60,000 nt of DNA, from NCBI RefSeq assembly GCF_008831285.2, contig NC_045146.1:2260001-2320000 (forward strand), read 5' to 3'. Below are positions 37,052-48,860 of the stretch, in pieces. The notes beneath the pieces were generated by a model. That model did no database searches, had not been told where the DNA came from, and saw only the letters and a program-made list of their open reading frames with translations. The position numbers were made by a program, and so were the translations under genes. Numbering within the stretch: the first letter of the stretch is position 1; every line of letters begins with the position of its first letter. This DNA is from Nymphaea colorata. Taxonomy: Eukaryota > Streptophyta > Magnoliopsida > Nymphaeales > Nymphaeaceae.

Positions 37052-37520
37052 TGTCCCCCACGTCACCACCTTCAACCCCAATTCTCTCTCCTACCCTCTC
37101 TCTTCCTCGGCACACAAGTGAGAGAAAACCGTGAACCAGAGGTCGACGGCACACAGGGAAATGGTTTTACTTCACTTTTATAGTGGAGATGGTTTCAACG
37201 TTCTTCGTGGTCAACGGAGTCGACAAAATTGATTGTATACTCGAATTCTGGATCCAGATTAGGATATACATTATCCGCTCACATCTAGATTTCCGTGTAA
37301 AACTGAATTTGTATACGACAAATAATTGGATTCAGATATTGGTCACCAAATTGAGCTAAATGGTTTTGAACTTGGGATCAAATTTAGATTTGATTATTTG
37401 ATATATTCTACCCATTTACATTCCCTAGTAGCACACTTTGAATTTGGTTCGGCATGTGAAAATGATATACACGTCTGCTACAACTTGAATTGAACGATGT
37501 TAGGTAGTGATTGAATGCTT
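37052..37520. other. COX5B 5' leader and upstream spacer
   Basis: The first ~80 bases upstream of the start codon hold GA-rich leader sequence (in gene sense). Beyond about 37220 the sequence is a degenerate GGATTCAGAT/GATCCAGATT repeat similar to 14560-14990. No promoter element could be fixed. Confidence 0.4.
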
Positions 37521-37706
37521 AGTTTTTCTTTTCTTTTCTTCATTTTCATTTTACTTGTGGAAACTGGGAGACTTTGTGGCTCACCTGGCCATTTTTTCCA
37601 CTGTCTCTTAACGACATGTATTGGCTTTGCTAAGAAAGAGCACCCATGAAAATCGAACCAATGACCGTTCGCTTACTAGCCACTGGCCTACCCAGTTGTG
37701 CTCCGT
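37521..37706 (-). mobile_element. tRNA-derived SINE
   Basis: On the minus strand the 5' part reads like a tRNA: GGAGCACAACTGGGTAGGCC resembles an internal A box (about 37686-37705), and GGTTCGATTTTC resembles a B box (37648-37659), at the right spacing for RNA polymerase III. An unrelated body of about 80 bp follows and ends in an A-rich tail (AAAATGAAAATGAAGAAAAG...; 37522-37551). Head, body and tail together indicate a SINE of about 185 bp. A target duplication is not clear. Not a functional tRNA: no cloverleaf could be folded by eye. Confidence 0.6.
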
Positions 37707-38094
37707 GAATTGGTTTCATGATACATAACATTTACCTAAGGCGAGCATGATGCGGGTGTCCTAATTGCACCATAACCATGTTTGTTGTGTTTGAAAGAGT
37801 GGACAAATTTTTCCTTTTTATGTCTGAATCAAATGGACATATGTATGATTGAGCATTGTTTCGTTACACGAACTCCTTTGTATATCTCAACTCCACCACC
37901 TAACTAAATCATTAGCTCTCCCAACAACTATTTAAATTTTGTGGAGTGGAGACGGAGATTTTTGACTGAGGAATAGTAATTTAAAACATATAACAGCCTT
38001 TAGGTTCGGTTTGGTAATAAGAATAAATGTTCTTGCAACACATATCCTTGAAACATATGTTTTCTAGACATACGAAAATATTGTATCCTTCTCT

Positions 38095-38600
38095 TTCTCT
38101 CTCTTTACACATATGAGAGTCCTAACATGAACAATGATCAAAGAAAATACCTAATAAAATATGTATAGAACATATAAGACAAGAAAGTTACTTTCTCTCG
38201 TTCTTTTTCTCTCTCTACACACATGAATGACTTAAAATCTGCATACTATTAGAGAAAATAAAGAAAATAGAGAAACATATGATCCAATAAAGAAAATTCT
38301 ATTTCATTCTCTCCCTCTCTCTCTCTCCCTCTCTCTGCACATATAAACAACTTAAAATTCACAAGATATGAAAGAAAATATCTAATAAAACATATAACCA
38401 ATAAAAATACTGTCTTTCTCGCTCTACACAAACAAATAACCTAAAATTGTCAAACGATAAAAAAAAATACCCAATAAAATATGTAAGAAATATGAGCCAA
38501 AAAAAAGAGAGAGAGAAGACTCCCTTTTTCTCTTATTTCATTCTCTCCCCCTCGTTCTCAACCTAAAATCCACACATGATTAAACAAAGCACCACTCAAT
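38095..38600. repeat. Imperfect tandem repeat, period ~105-130 bp, about 4.5 copies
   Basis: Each unit has a pyrimidine tract (TCTCTCTCTC), then (T/C)ACACA.A.(G/A)A, then AACTTAAAAT or AACCTAAAAT, then GAAAATA(C/T)C(T/C)AATAAAA(T/C)AT, then (A/G)CCAATAAA, and back to a pyrimidine tract. Units start near 38095, 38205, 38315, 38415 and 38555. It is non-coding and too diverged to be a recent slippage product. Confidence 0.7.
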
Positions 38601-38750
38601 CTTAAACAATGGAAAGACCTAAGTCGAGAGTAAGTTTTTAATTTGTTAAACAAAAACCATGTGAAAATGTTTAGACACAAGTCTTCACAAATAATTAAAT
38701 GTCCATATAAATAAACTAAGTCTTATGATGACTTGAAAATGCTGACAATA

Positions 38751-39444
38751 AACTAAAAGAAAAAAGAAATTTAGTGGCGTTGGAGAAACACCACTGAATG
38801 CTTTCTGTGGGGAACAAAGTATGCCACTAAAAATATCACATAATGTGCGGATGGCGATTGCATACTGCGGCTAAGTTTCCAAACACCACAAATGGGCACC
38901 TTCTGTAGCATTAGAGTGGTGTCACAGAAACGTCTTTCAATGACACCTTGAGTCTGTCATAAGAGATGCTTTTATTGCTTCCAGTAGAGTCACTGAAGGC
39001 ACGTTTAGTGTTCTTTAAAAACCAGCGTTAGACCAGCATTACATCGAGCAAGTGGCACTAACCAGTTTATTATGGTGTTTAAAATCTTTTCTTGGCTTTC
39101 TATGCTCACTAAACTTCTTTCTGAGGCATTTGAAAAATGCCATTGTCGACTATCATTGATAATAAGGTAGTGTCAACCATTTATGGCCAGCTTCAAATGC
39201 CACTAAAGGCGTCCAGTGATACACATTACATTGCCACATCCAACATTTGATGGCAGATGAGAACTGCTACTAAAGTTTATCAAATGACTCATATCTCTAG
39301 GGCATTATTAATATTTTATGGCACTTTAGGAATGCCACCAAAAGCCTCTATGGTAAGTTAAAATGTCACTAAAAATCTCAGTAGTAGTCAAATTACTATT
39401 GCATAAAAGGTAAAAAACATGAATATTGCCAACTTTTTCTAGTA
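38751..39444. mobile_element. Non-autonomous CACTA-like element
   Basis: The left end is AACTAAAAGAAAAAAG and the right end TTTTTCTAGTA; both differ from canonical CACTA only at the outermost base. ATA flanks both sides (38748-38750, 39445-39447), the 3-bp target duplication expected of CACTA transposons. The inside is packed with direct and inverted copies of TTAGTGGC, GCCACTAAA and CACTAAA words. No transposase; 694 bp. Confidence 0.7.
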
Positions 39445-39734
39445 ATATAGAAATCATTGTCATCATGATACATCCAAATGTGTAATATAATACAAAACCA
39501 TACACATGACAAATTCATATACCATAATTTTCCAAATCCATATTGTCTTCAGTCCCCACCCCCGAGTTCCTTCATTTATATCCAAACATTGGGCTAGCCC
39601 TCTTAAGGGGGTTTTACAAACAACTATGTCAATTATCATATAAACAATATCCCAATCAAGTTCTTCCCATTAGACCAAGGTGCTGTCAAACAACTGGTAC
39701 AAATAAACATGCTTCTGAAAGATCCCCAAGGAGT

Positions 39735-40054
39735 TGTTGAGGGTTCAACATCTATATCCAGCACAATATCTACTAGCTGTAAGGAAAGGTAGATATCATT
39801 GTAGAAATATAGATACAAAAGAAGGGAAGAGCACACCGATTTATCATGAAAAACCCTTCAAAAAACAGAAGGAAAAAACCACGATTGAGGAAGACTGAAC
39901 AACGCTCACTCACAGCCGTTCACCTACTCAATGACTTTTCCATTTTCTATTAAATTAGGGTAAACAACAACTTAAGTGTACGACAAGCACCAACACTTAA
40001 GGAATGGATTGGTCGGGTCTGGACCGACTTCCCGTTCAAATACATGCTCATCAA
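39735..40054 (-). repeat. 3' LTR of copia A
   Basis: Starts (minus strand) just after the polypurine tract with GTTGATGAGCA and ends in CCTCAACA. About 320 bp. The start has G where TG is expected, so the edge may be a base or two off. No partner LTR in the window. Confidence 0.6.
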
Positions 40055-40111
40055 CCCTCCCCTTCAAGTTGGGCATATAGGTCAAACATGTCCAACTTGC
40101 TTACATTCTTC

Positions 40112-40606
40112 TCAAATTAAGTAGAAGACAAAATTTTTTGTCAACACATATGCAACTTGATCATCAGACTTCATATATGATAAAACAAGCTTCTTGGAGT
40201 CAATTTTCTCACAAATGAAATGTCGATCAATCTCCACATGCTTGGTCCTATCATGTAACATGGGTTTCATAGCAAGGTTTATCATATGATTATTATCACA
40301 ATACATTTTCATAGGTCCATCAACTTTAATTCCGATATCAGTCATCAACACTTTTAGCCATAATAATTCAAAAACTTCCATAGTTACAACACAGAACTTA
40401 GCCTCAACATTCGAGCGGGAACAAACATCTAATATTTTACTTCTCCACAATACCGGATTACCTCTCAAATAGACATAATAACCTGTAGTAGACCTCCTCA
40501 TATCAATGCAGCCAGCCCAATCAGCATCATAGTATCCCTCAATGTTAAGTAGATCTTGTCTCAAGTTTAGGAGGCCCTTACCAAGATTCTTCTTCAGATA
40601 GCACAA
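40112..40606 (-). pseudogene. Copia A RNase H domain
   Basis: An open frame of 164 codons reads YDADWAGCIDMRRSTTGYYV, later MYCDNNHMINLAMKPM, HDRTKHVEIDRHFI and VLTKN. DADWAG, CDN and KHIE.D.HF are the standard copia RNase H landmarks. The frame is open but lacks its upstream half, so it is a fragment. Confidence 0.9.
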
Positions 40607-40729
40607 GATCCTCTTAGTAGCCTTTCAATGAGCATCAATATGAGCATACATGAATTGACTCATCACATTTATGACAAAAGTGATGTCGGGTTTAGTGAGC
40701 GTGAGATAAATCAACTTCCCAACTAACTA

Positions 40730-41735
40730 CTAATATTTTTCTTTAGGTTTATCATCAAGCAACTTTCCATCTTTAATACTGATCTTACTACTAGCATCCA
40801 TTGGAGTAGGAGATAGTCGGCGGGCAAGTTTTCTGATCTCTTTCAGTAGATCAGGAGTGTATTTTCTTTTATTTAGAACAGTGTCAATGTTTGACCTATT
40901 CATTTCTATACCAAGGAAGTATCTTAACTTTCTAAAATCCTTAAGATTGAACTCTGAAGCTAATATATTTTTTAACCTTGTAACCTCTTCTTCTTCATCT
41001 TCTGTTACTATCATCTGATCCACATAAACTAAAACAAGGGCAACCTTGTCCTCTCTCTGTTTCACAAAAAGTGTGTGGGCTCCAGTGCTTTGATGATATC
41101 TATGCTTATTTATCACAAGTCTGAGGTGCTCAAACCATACTCAATAAGATTGTTCTAGACCATACAGAGCCTTTTTCAGTTTGCAGCACTTTTATGTTCT
41201 CTCAAACCATGGGACATACTCATATAAAATTCATTTTCCAAATCACCATTAAGTAAGAAATGTTCACATCAAATTGATACATCTGTCACTCCTTTGAAAC
41301 TGCTAAAGCAACAACTACTCAGATAATCTTCATCTTTGCAACTGGGGCAAACGTCTTTAGGTAGTATATGTCATACTTTTGACTGAAACCTTTTGCGACC
41401 AGCCGAGCTTTATATTTTTCTACGGATTTGTCAGGTTTATACTTGAATGTATAGACCCACTTTGATTCCACACGATGAGCATCCTCAAGAATATCCATAA
41501 GTTTCTATGTTCTATTCTTGTCAAGGGCTTGCATTTCTTCTTGCATGGAAAGAACCCATTGTGGACCCACTTGAGCCTCAACAACAGTCTTGGAAATAAT
41601 AAAGGTAGAAAAAATGGATATGACACAGTTGTAATCTTTATTAAGTTTTGAATACAACACAAAGTTACCGATAAGGTTCGTAGTACATGATCTGATCCCT
41701 TTTCTCATGGCAATAGTTCTTGGCATTCATGTCAC
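40730..41735 (-). pseudogene. Copia A reverse transcriptase, several broken pieces
   Basis: Pieces in order on the minus strand: MQEEMQALDKNRT (41505-41726 region), then a decayed middle, then LVYVDQMIVTEDEEEEV and YFLGIEMNRSN (40730-41116). The catalytic YVDD appears as YVDQ, so the enzyme site is lost as well as the frame. Confidence 0.85.
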
Positions 41736-42015
41736 TCTAATATCTTCATCATGTTCCTTGCACATTGGACTTGGCTCATCTGGGGATCACTTAGGATTGA
41801 GATTGCTATCTTTATTCTTTTCATGTTCAATAGGGTGTCACTTGGAGTAAACCTGTCCAAATAAATGATTATGCTGCCGTATAGTACTTTATGGTTCAAC
41901 TTCGCTCCCATATTGCTTAGTCACATCAGCTTCTGTATATTGTTTACTCTTATAGTCCAAGAAGTCAGCAAATTAAATTTCTTGCAATGAGAATACTCTT
42001 CCTCGTTTTTTTTTT

Positions 42016-42840
42016 TCAAAATCCCCTCTGAAGAGGATTTTGTTCGAAGTAGAAAATATCTACAAAGAATGTCCCATCTTTGGTCACATAACAACGCCCT
42101 GTAGCGCTTGTACCCTTTTTGTGTAGGAGAATAACCCATGGCCCGATGGACTGTTTTTTGACATGTAGACTGTGATTATGAATAAATCTGTCACAACCAA
42201 ACACATGAGGGGAAGAGTAAATGGATCTCGACCAGCCGTTAGAGTAAGGAGTCCACCCATTCAACACACGACTAGACATACGGTTGGTAAGATAAGCACT
42301 AATGTATAAGTCACCCCAATACTTTTTGGGTACATGTCGTTGAAATAAATGGCTCGAGTGACATCGAGCAAGTGACGGTTCTTTTGCTCAACAACCTCAT
42401 TTTGAGGTGGGATATAACTATAAGATGCTTCATAGACATTTTTTTTTTGTGAAAAATGCTTTAAGAGAATGAAAGACATACTCATGAGTATTATCAGATT
42501 GAAAAATCTGAACAAAAGCATTATACTGTGTTTCTACATGAGTAATAAATGTTTCAATGACATGAGCCACTTCACTACTATCTTTCAACAGATAGACAAA
42601 GGTGTTGCATGAGTAATCATCAATAAACATAATAAAGTATTGAAAACCATGATAAGAGGAAATGCCCAAGGGGCCCCACACATCAGAATAAATTAAGGCA
42701 AAAGCTTTATTAGATCGAATTTCAAAAATAAGGTATGAAACCCAAACATATTTTGCCAATTGGTAGACTAATATTGATAAACAAATCAAAAAACAATTGT
42801 CCAAGTAAAACGAAAGGAAGGTGCTTGCGTCTCTTGCCAT
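42016..42840 (-). pseudogene. Copia A integrase, frameshifted
   Basis: IYSDVWGPLGISSYHGFQYF, IMFIDDYSCNTFVYLLK and QSDNTHEY (42430-42840), followed in other frames by NEVVEQKNRHLLDVTRA (42261-42521) and FGCDRF (42016-42279). These are the integrase core motifs, split by at least two frameshifts. Confidence 0.85.
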
Positions 42841-43264
42841 CTCAAAACAAGCTGAATTTGATCATCACTATTCTTTTTTTCACTGATTGCCATCATAAGA
42901 GCAGTCACAACCTTCAATAGCATCTGATACAGCCCATCAGAAACCAAACTAATCCCAATCTTCCTTCCCATCACCAAGTCAAGCAGAACACATCGATCAA
43001 CAAAAAATATTAAGTTACAGTTCAACTCCTTGGTGATCTTGCTGATAAACAAAAGATTCAAAAAAAGATTAGGGACGTAAAGAGCATTATGAACTAGGTA
43101 TTTATTTAATAGCACATGACTTCCTTTTCCAGCTACAAATATAGAAAAACTATTGGCTAAAGCAACTCTCTCTTTCCCATAAAAGAGGTGGTATTCTTCA
43201 AATACCTTGAAATCTCCAGTCATGTGGTTTGTTAAAATAGTATCCAAATGACCAACCCAAAGCA
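42841..43264 (-). pseudogene. Copia A protease/pre-integrase remnant
   Basis: Reads WVGHLDTILTNHMTGDFKVF, LHNALYVPN-like and LLFISKITKELNCNL. LD(T/S)..TNHMTGD marks the aspartic protease region, with the catalytic DSGA degraded to DTIL. Function is lost. Confidence 0.75.
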
Positions 43265-43540
43265 TGATAACAATGTTACACTAACCTGATTTGCAGTTTC
43301 ATCATCTTCAAGCAACTCTAGCAATGCAGTTGCAGCCTCCCATCGGCTGCTACTTTAGGAAAACTATCGTAACTCAATAAAAGGGTTTGATGCCCTAGTT
43401 TAAGGCTCACTTAAAAGTACAGTAAAAGACTATCATGTCCTTCACTTATACAGGTTATGACAATTAGACCTTAAAATATAAGTTGTACACATAACAACTT
43501 TGACCAACTTGAGGGACTAAAGAAACAATATACTTTAACA
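43265..43540 (-). repeat. 3' LTR of copia B
   Basis: On the minus strand it follows the polypurine tract TGAGGGGGAG with TGTTAAAGTA and ends around TTGTTATCA. About 276 bp. It meets copia A's broken protease end with no spacer, which suggests that copia A was truncated at this junction or that B's LTR marks a recombination point. Confidence 0.6.
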
Positions 43541-44710
43541 CTCCCCCTCAAACTTGGTATGATTAAGAGATATCATTCCAAATTTTGTCAACAAATATTT
43601 TGAATTTAGAAGGTGGTAAGCTCTTCAGTCTTTACATGTTCAAGAGATATTAATCATTTTTTATACGCCCTCATTGTAAAATGACAACCAATCTTAATAT
43701 GTTTTCTTCTTTCATGAAATTATAGATTCTTAGCAATGTGAATTGCACTCATATTGTCACAAATCAATCTCGTTTGGTTGTGGACTTGAATTCCAACTTC
43801 TTCTAGTAGCCACCTTATCCAGATTATTTCTGTTGTAGCTTGAGCCACAGCTCTATATTCAGCTTCAACGGTAAACAATGCTACCTTATGTTGCTTTTCA
43901 CTTTTTCAAGAAACCATAGACTTGCCAAAGATGCAAAATCCAGTTGTAGAGAGTCTATCTCGAGTGAATCCTCTAAAAACAGCATCACAGTAGGCAACAA
44001 GTTCCTCATAATTGAGTGATGAGAAAAACATGTCATGATCCATTGCATCTCACATACCTGACAAATCTTAAAATAGTTGTAAGATTAGCACACAAACTGC
44101 ATGAGTTATGTATGGTCTGAACATAGTAAGATAAATCAAGCTTCCAACAAGTTGTTTATAAATCATAGGATCTTCTAACTCTTTTCCTTCGAGAGGACTC
44201 AATTTAACATTTGTTTTCATAGGAGTCCCTACCTTTTTCTTATAATCACATAATCTAGCTTTAATCACAAGTTCAGTTGCATATTTGTGTTGAGAGCGGA
44301 AAGGACTTTCTTTTGAGTATGTCACTTGGAAACCCACGAAATACTTCAAAAACCCAAAGTCCTTCATTTCGAACATTTGTGTTAGTTTTTTTTTTGTTTC
44401 TTCAATAACATCGATATTGCATGATGATCATATCATCAATATACAAAAGCAATAAGCACTTTCTTTTCTCTGTAGTGTATACAAATAATGTTCGATCTTG
44501 ATAGTTTGGTTAAATCCAATTTTTTTAACTATTGTGCTAAACTTCTCAAACAATGCTCTTGGTGTTTGTTTAAGCCCACATATATATATTTTTAATTTGC
44601 ATACCCTGCCTTATTGATGAGAAGCCCCTTGTAGAAGTTGCATATAGACTTCTTCTTCAAAATCTCTGTTCAAAAAGGTATTTTTTAAGTCAAGTTCCAC
44701 TAATGGATTG
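43541..44710 (-). pseudogene. Copia B 3' half: reverse transcriptase and RNase H
   Basis: On the minus strand it begins NPLVELDLKNTFLNRDFEEE near 44705, continues to MKDFGFLKYFVGFQVTYS and VGTPMKTNVKLSP (44068-44376), then decayed RNase H with ICDNMSAIHIAKN-like and HERRKHIKI (about 43700-43800), and ends at the polypurine tract. Stops and shifts throughout. Its N-terminal half appears to lie at 50690-51925, on the other side of a LINE. Confidence 0.8.
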
Positions 44711-44919
44711 CTGGGAGGTAGGCGCCCCACCTTTATTACCAAAAAATTATATTTACAAGAAGTGACAGGGGATTGAAAGCATTAGCAGGAAAAAACACAA
44801 GGAGCAAAAACCATCACCCCTCAAAGAACAAGACGGAGACCATTTGAGCCAAGAGCCTAGAATTAAGTCAAAGAAACCTTTATGCCCATCTACTATTAGG
44901 CAAACAAAACATGCAATAA

Positions 44920-46173
44920 TTACCTGCCATCGTCGCGTCCATCTTGCTGACCTGCATCCACTGACGAAAAGTGATCATCTACACTGGTTCTTTCAAAACA
45001 CTTTTTGAAAAGGATCCATCTTGCTGGAATAGTTTTGCGCCCTTCAATCATGGCTCGTATTCTTTGTTCCCAACCGTTGTTAGAGGATTTGATCTTGAGG
45101 CTTCCTGAGTTGTTCATCATCTTACCTAGCCAAAGCTCCAACAGGTGCATTTCAGCAGTATCCCCTCCACTGTGAGCCATTCTACTTACCAACTTGTAAG
45201 CTCTAGCATCCCTGTCCCACACCATACTGCAGCCACCATTAACCTGAAGTTAATTCTTCTATGTACAATTTGAAGAGTATGATCATCCTTATGTATTTTT
45301 TCTCTTTTATTACAGAAAATACCAGTGGACCACCAGAGTTGAATCAGTTGCCAATCTTCCTCCTGCGAAAAGATTGTCTCAGCCACCCTTTGTCCTATCT
45401 TCCAAATCCTATTCGTAATGTTACCAATGGATGGGTGCTGCCAATTATCATGGGCAGCTTGGTTGTGAGTCCACCAGATATGTCATACTACAATATGAAA
45501 CATTATATGCCAATACTTACTGATCCATCTATGGGAAAACTTAACCTCATACCAGTATTTGATCTCCTCATTAATGTTTGTCCAAGGAGATCTCATTCAA
45601 TTGAATTTACTCACTATCCAGCGCAGGAAAATAAGACATGGTGATTGCTCTCTTCCTCAGATTTAGAAAGGAAGCATCTATTAACTAAGGCTGACCCATA
45701 TGCTTCAAGCTGTCAGTAGTCAGGAGTCGATGTTTGGAGGCTAGGTAAACAAACCAGTTGGTGTGCACTGGGATATTTGCATCCCAAACCAGCTTCTTCC
45801 AAGTCTCCTTGTTACCTTTGCTTCTCACCATGTTCCAAACAAGTGAGCTAGTGATTTCCTGGTTAGCATTAATTTTAAAAACCAGTATGTCTTCACCATT
45901 AGAGAGATGGGTATCCCTGATATCATTCAGCAAGGAGGAGAAGGAACCCTCATCAATTCTATAGTAGTTAATGGCTTCCATCAAAGAGAGGTGATGGTCA
46001 TGCTTGACCTGCTCATAGGGTTCTCCTTGAACTCTTTGCAAAAGGATACCATGACTCCAATCATCCACCCAAAATCTGATTTTTTTTTTCCATTGCCAAC
46101 TTTCCAAAAAACGAGATTTTCTATTAGCATTCATCCCCATCCAAGGCTGATCGATGCCCATGAACCTTTCCAT
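44920..46173 (-). pseudogene. LINE ORF2 C-terminal region (zf-RVT-like)
   Basis: Contains FRWDDWSHG-type sequence (seen as RFWVDDWSHGILLQRV), SSLVWNMVRSKGNKETWKKL, HTNWFVYLASKHRLLTTDSL and, further on, DWQLIQLWWSTGIFCNKRE. The W..W......K...F.W....RL.T...L spacing is that of the plant L1 zf-RVT domain; the expected Cys residues are missing or out of frame. Confidence 0.8.
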
Positions 46174-46439
46174 GGCTTCTTAGCAGACCAAAAGCTTCTA
46201 ATATTTCTAAGATATCGCATTCGAAGCCACAAAGCTAATAAGGAATGGCCCTTTAGAATTTTGCGGCATCTAGTTGCCATGAGTGCTGCGTTCCATTCCA
46301 CAAGGGCCTAAAGAGCTACACCACCCTCCTCCTTAGGCTTACACAAATCTTTCCAAGCAACTAGATGGATGGACTTGGAGGAGCTATTGTGAGCCCAAAG
46401 AAAGTGCGCCATTTTTCTTTTGATAATGATCAGAGTTTT

Positions 46440-48050
46440 TTTTGGCAATCTAAACCCTTACATCTAGTAGACCCCCAAAGTTGGAAGGTTATGTTTGACT
46501 AGGCACAAGTGCCCTACAAAGGATAGAAAGTTAGTTTGCCACGCCATCATTTTCCTTTCAAGTGTACCAATAAGATCATCATTATGATCCTCCTTCATTT
46601 GGCCAACAAAAAGAGGCACACCAAGATACTTCAAAGGAAGGTTATCAGTTTTCCATTCCAAGATAGAGGACAGGACGATGACTTTACTATTGCTGACTCC
46701 AAACATGAAAATGGATTATTTCCTCCCATTGATCTTTAGGCCTGCGCATCTCTCCAGCTGGCCAAGAAAAGAGGCAGTTCTAGATAGAGATGTACGAGTA
46801 GCTCTGCAGAAAAGCAAAACGTCATTTGCAAAAAGGAGAGAGTAGATGTTAGGCAAAAAATATGGCATTTTGGGGAGCTTGATGATTCCCCTATTAATTT
46901 GATTTTGAAAGTCGTGGCCAAACAACTCCATGACTATTATGAATAGGTAGGGGGAGAGAGGATCTCCCTATCGGAGTCCCTTCCTGCACTCAAAGATTCT
47001 ACCTTCTTACCCATTAAGAAGGATTGAGAAGGTCACCGTCGACACACATGTCATGATACGAATCACCCATGTAGGGTGAAAGACAAGTATTAGCATACTA
47101 TTTTGAGGAATTTCTACAAAACTCAGTCATAGGCTTTTGAGAGGTCCATTTTGAGCATAATCGCTTTACTCTTTTATTTGTGAAGAAAATCCACCAAATC
47201 ATTTGCCAAGGCCACCTGATTATGAAAAAGCTCCTTGGTTGAGGCAAGTAATGCAGTTCAATATACTCTACATATGATTAACCATCACTTTAGAGATGAT
47301 TCTGTAAAGGCTGTTACAAAGAGTAATAAGTCGGAAATCCTCAATTTGAGTGGCCCCGCGAAACTTGGGAATGAGCATTAAGTTGGTACAATTGATGCTT
47401 TTGACTAACTTCCCACATTTGAAAAAATTACTAATAGCTAGGTGGATGTGGTGCTGGATGGTAGGCCACATAATTTGATAAAAAACATTCGCAAAGCCAT
47501 CATGATCTGTAGCGCTATCCTCATCTAGACCAAAGGCTGCCTGTTTGACTTCTTCCATGGTGACTAGACTAAGAAGTGTATCATTCTCTTCATCTGAAAC
47601 CTTACCATCAGCAATACCCTCCATAATATCCCCAGTCGCACCATATTCATTCATGAAAGCATCAAAGAAAGAGTTTGCTGCCTCCATAATCTCATCCATG
47701 GTTTCATACTTGTGCCCATCGACTTCCAACATTTTAATCTTGTTCTTCTGAATATGGTTGTTGACAACTGCTTGGAAGTATTGTGTATTTGTATCTCCTT
47801 CTTTGAGCCATCTTACCTTAGTCTTATTTCTCCATATAAATTCTTCTAAGAGCAGGACACGGTTAAGCTCTTGGTGGATGACATATTCTTCCATTGTGGC
47901 AGACAAATTGCCTTGATCGATAGCTAATTTGGTCTGCTCAAGTTGAGCATACAAGGACTTCACTGTCTCATCTATCCTGCCAAATTCCTCTTTGTTCCAT
48001 CTACTGAGCCTCTTCTTGACTACTGTCAGCTTACCCAAAACTCTCAGCAT
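46440..48050 (-). pseudogene. LINE ORF2 reverse transcriptase
   Basis: A long open piece (47268-48050) starts in the linker before the RT and reads RWLKEGDTNTQYFQAVVNNH, later NLMLIPKFRG and EDFRLITLCN. It breaks at about 47267. Downstream GLR.GDPLSPYLF and LLFANDVLLF (46716-46931) follow, then LPLKYLGVPLF (46464-46706). The catalytic FADD is FAND here, so the active site is altered as well as the frame. Confidence 0.88.
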
Positions 48051-48116
48051 AGGACATCCATAATGGACTATGGCCCAAGCTTCATTGATAATCTCTTTCC
48101 CTCTACTATCGTTGAG

Positions 48117-48860
48117 TCATGGCTTAAAAAATCTAAATCTTCTTTTCCTTCTCTCTTGAAAACTTAGATCTCTCAACTCCAGAACCATAGCCTTGTGGCC
48201 TGATGATGGGCGAGCTCTATGTTCAATGAAATATGCGACGAGAAGGTTATTAGCACCGTAGTGGTTGATGAAGCACCAACCAATTTTGCAAAGAATACAT
48301 TCATCTCTTTGTCTTTGATTAGACCACGTGAAGGTATTCGGCGAGCTCTTTATCTTTTGCAAATTACTATCATAGATGAATTCATTGAAGAGTCTACAGG
48401 ATTGAGGATTCGGAGCTCTACCAGTTTCGTTGCCCTGGGTTCTCATCACATTGTTGTCTCCCATCACGATAACAGGACACAAGTTCTTTTTTATTTCCTC
48501 CTTTAAAAGAATATCAATTACTTTTAAGTGTAGGATTGTTGGGAAGATAAACACCAAATACCTTCACCAAGCTATTGTAGTCCCCAATTTTGAATGCTAA
48601 CTCAATCCACCATCAAGATGCTTGGCACTGAACTGCAGATAGTCTGCCCATACACCAGAAACAGGCAATCTTGGCTATCCCTTCAGCTTGCTGTTGGTTA
48701 GAGGCAACGCCCTCAAAACCTGTGCCAAAGCAATACTTCTAATGATCATCTCCTTAACAAGGGTGTCAAGGAGAAAAACAACGTCAGACTTCACATGATT
48801 AAGCAGGGAGGTGATGTCTCTCTAGGCCGCTACCCCTGCAGGCCCCTGCACATTTCAAAT
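48117..48860 (-). pseudogene. LINE ORF2 AP-type endonuclease
   Basis: VIVMGDNNVMRTQGNE (normally GDFN), FTWSNQRQRDECILCKI, HRARPSSGHKAMVLE-like (normally SDH). The N-terminal part, IVIWNVQGPAGVAA, is in another frame near 48850. Several catalytic positions are changed. Confidence 0.8.

Larger units (their letters stand above)
39735..43264 (-). mobile_element. Ty1/copia retrotransposon A, 5'-truncated and decayed
   Basis: Reading on the minus strand the domain order is protease remnant, integrase, reverse transcriptase, RNase H, then polypurine tract and one LTR, which is the copia order. gag and the 5' LTR are missing; the upstream end abuts the LTR of copia B at about 43264. Stops and shifts separate all domains. 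The polypurine tract (CTTGAAGGGGAGG) lies at about 40055-40068. Confidence 0.85.

Noticed and set aside
45261-46311. Plus-strand open frames of 127 and 134 codons
   Set aside because: They are antisense shadows of LINE ORF2, whose minus-strand translation has recognisable domains.
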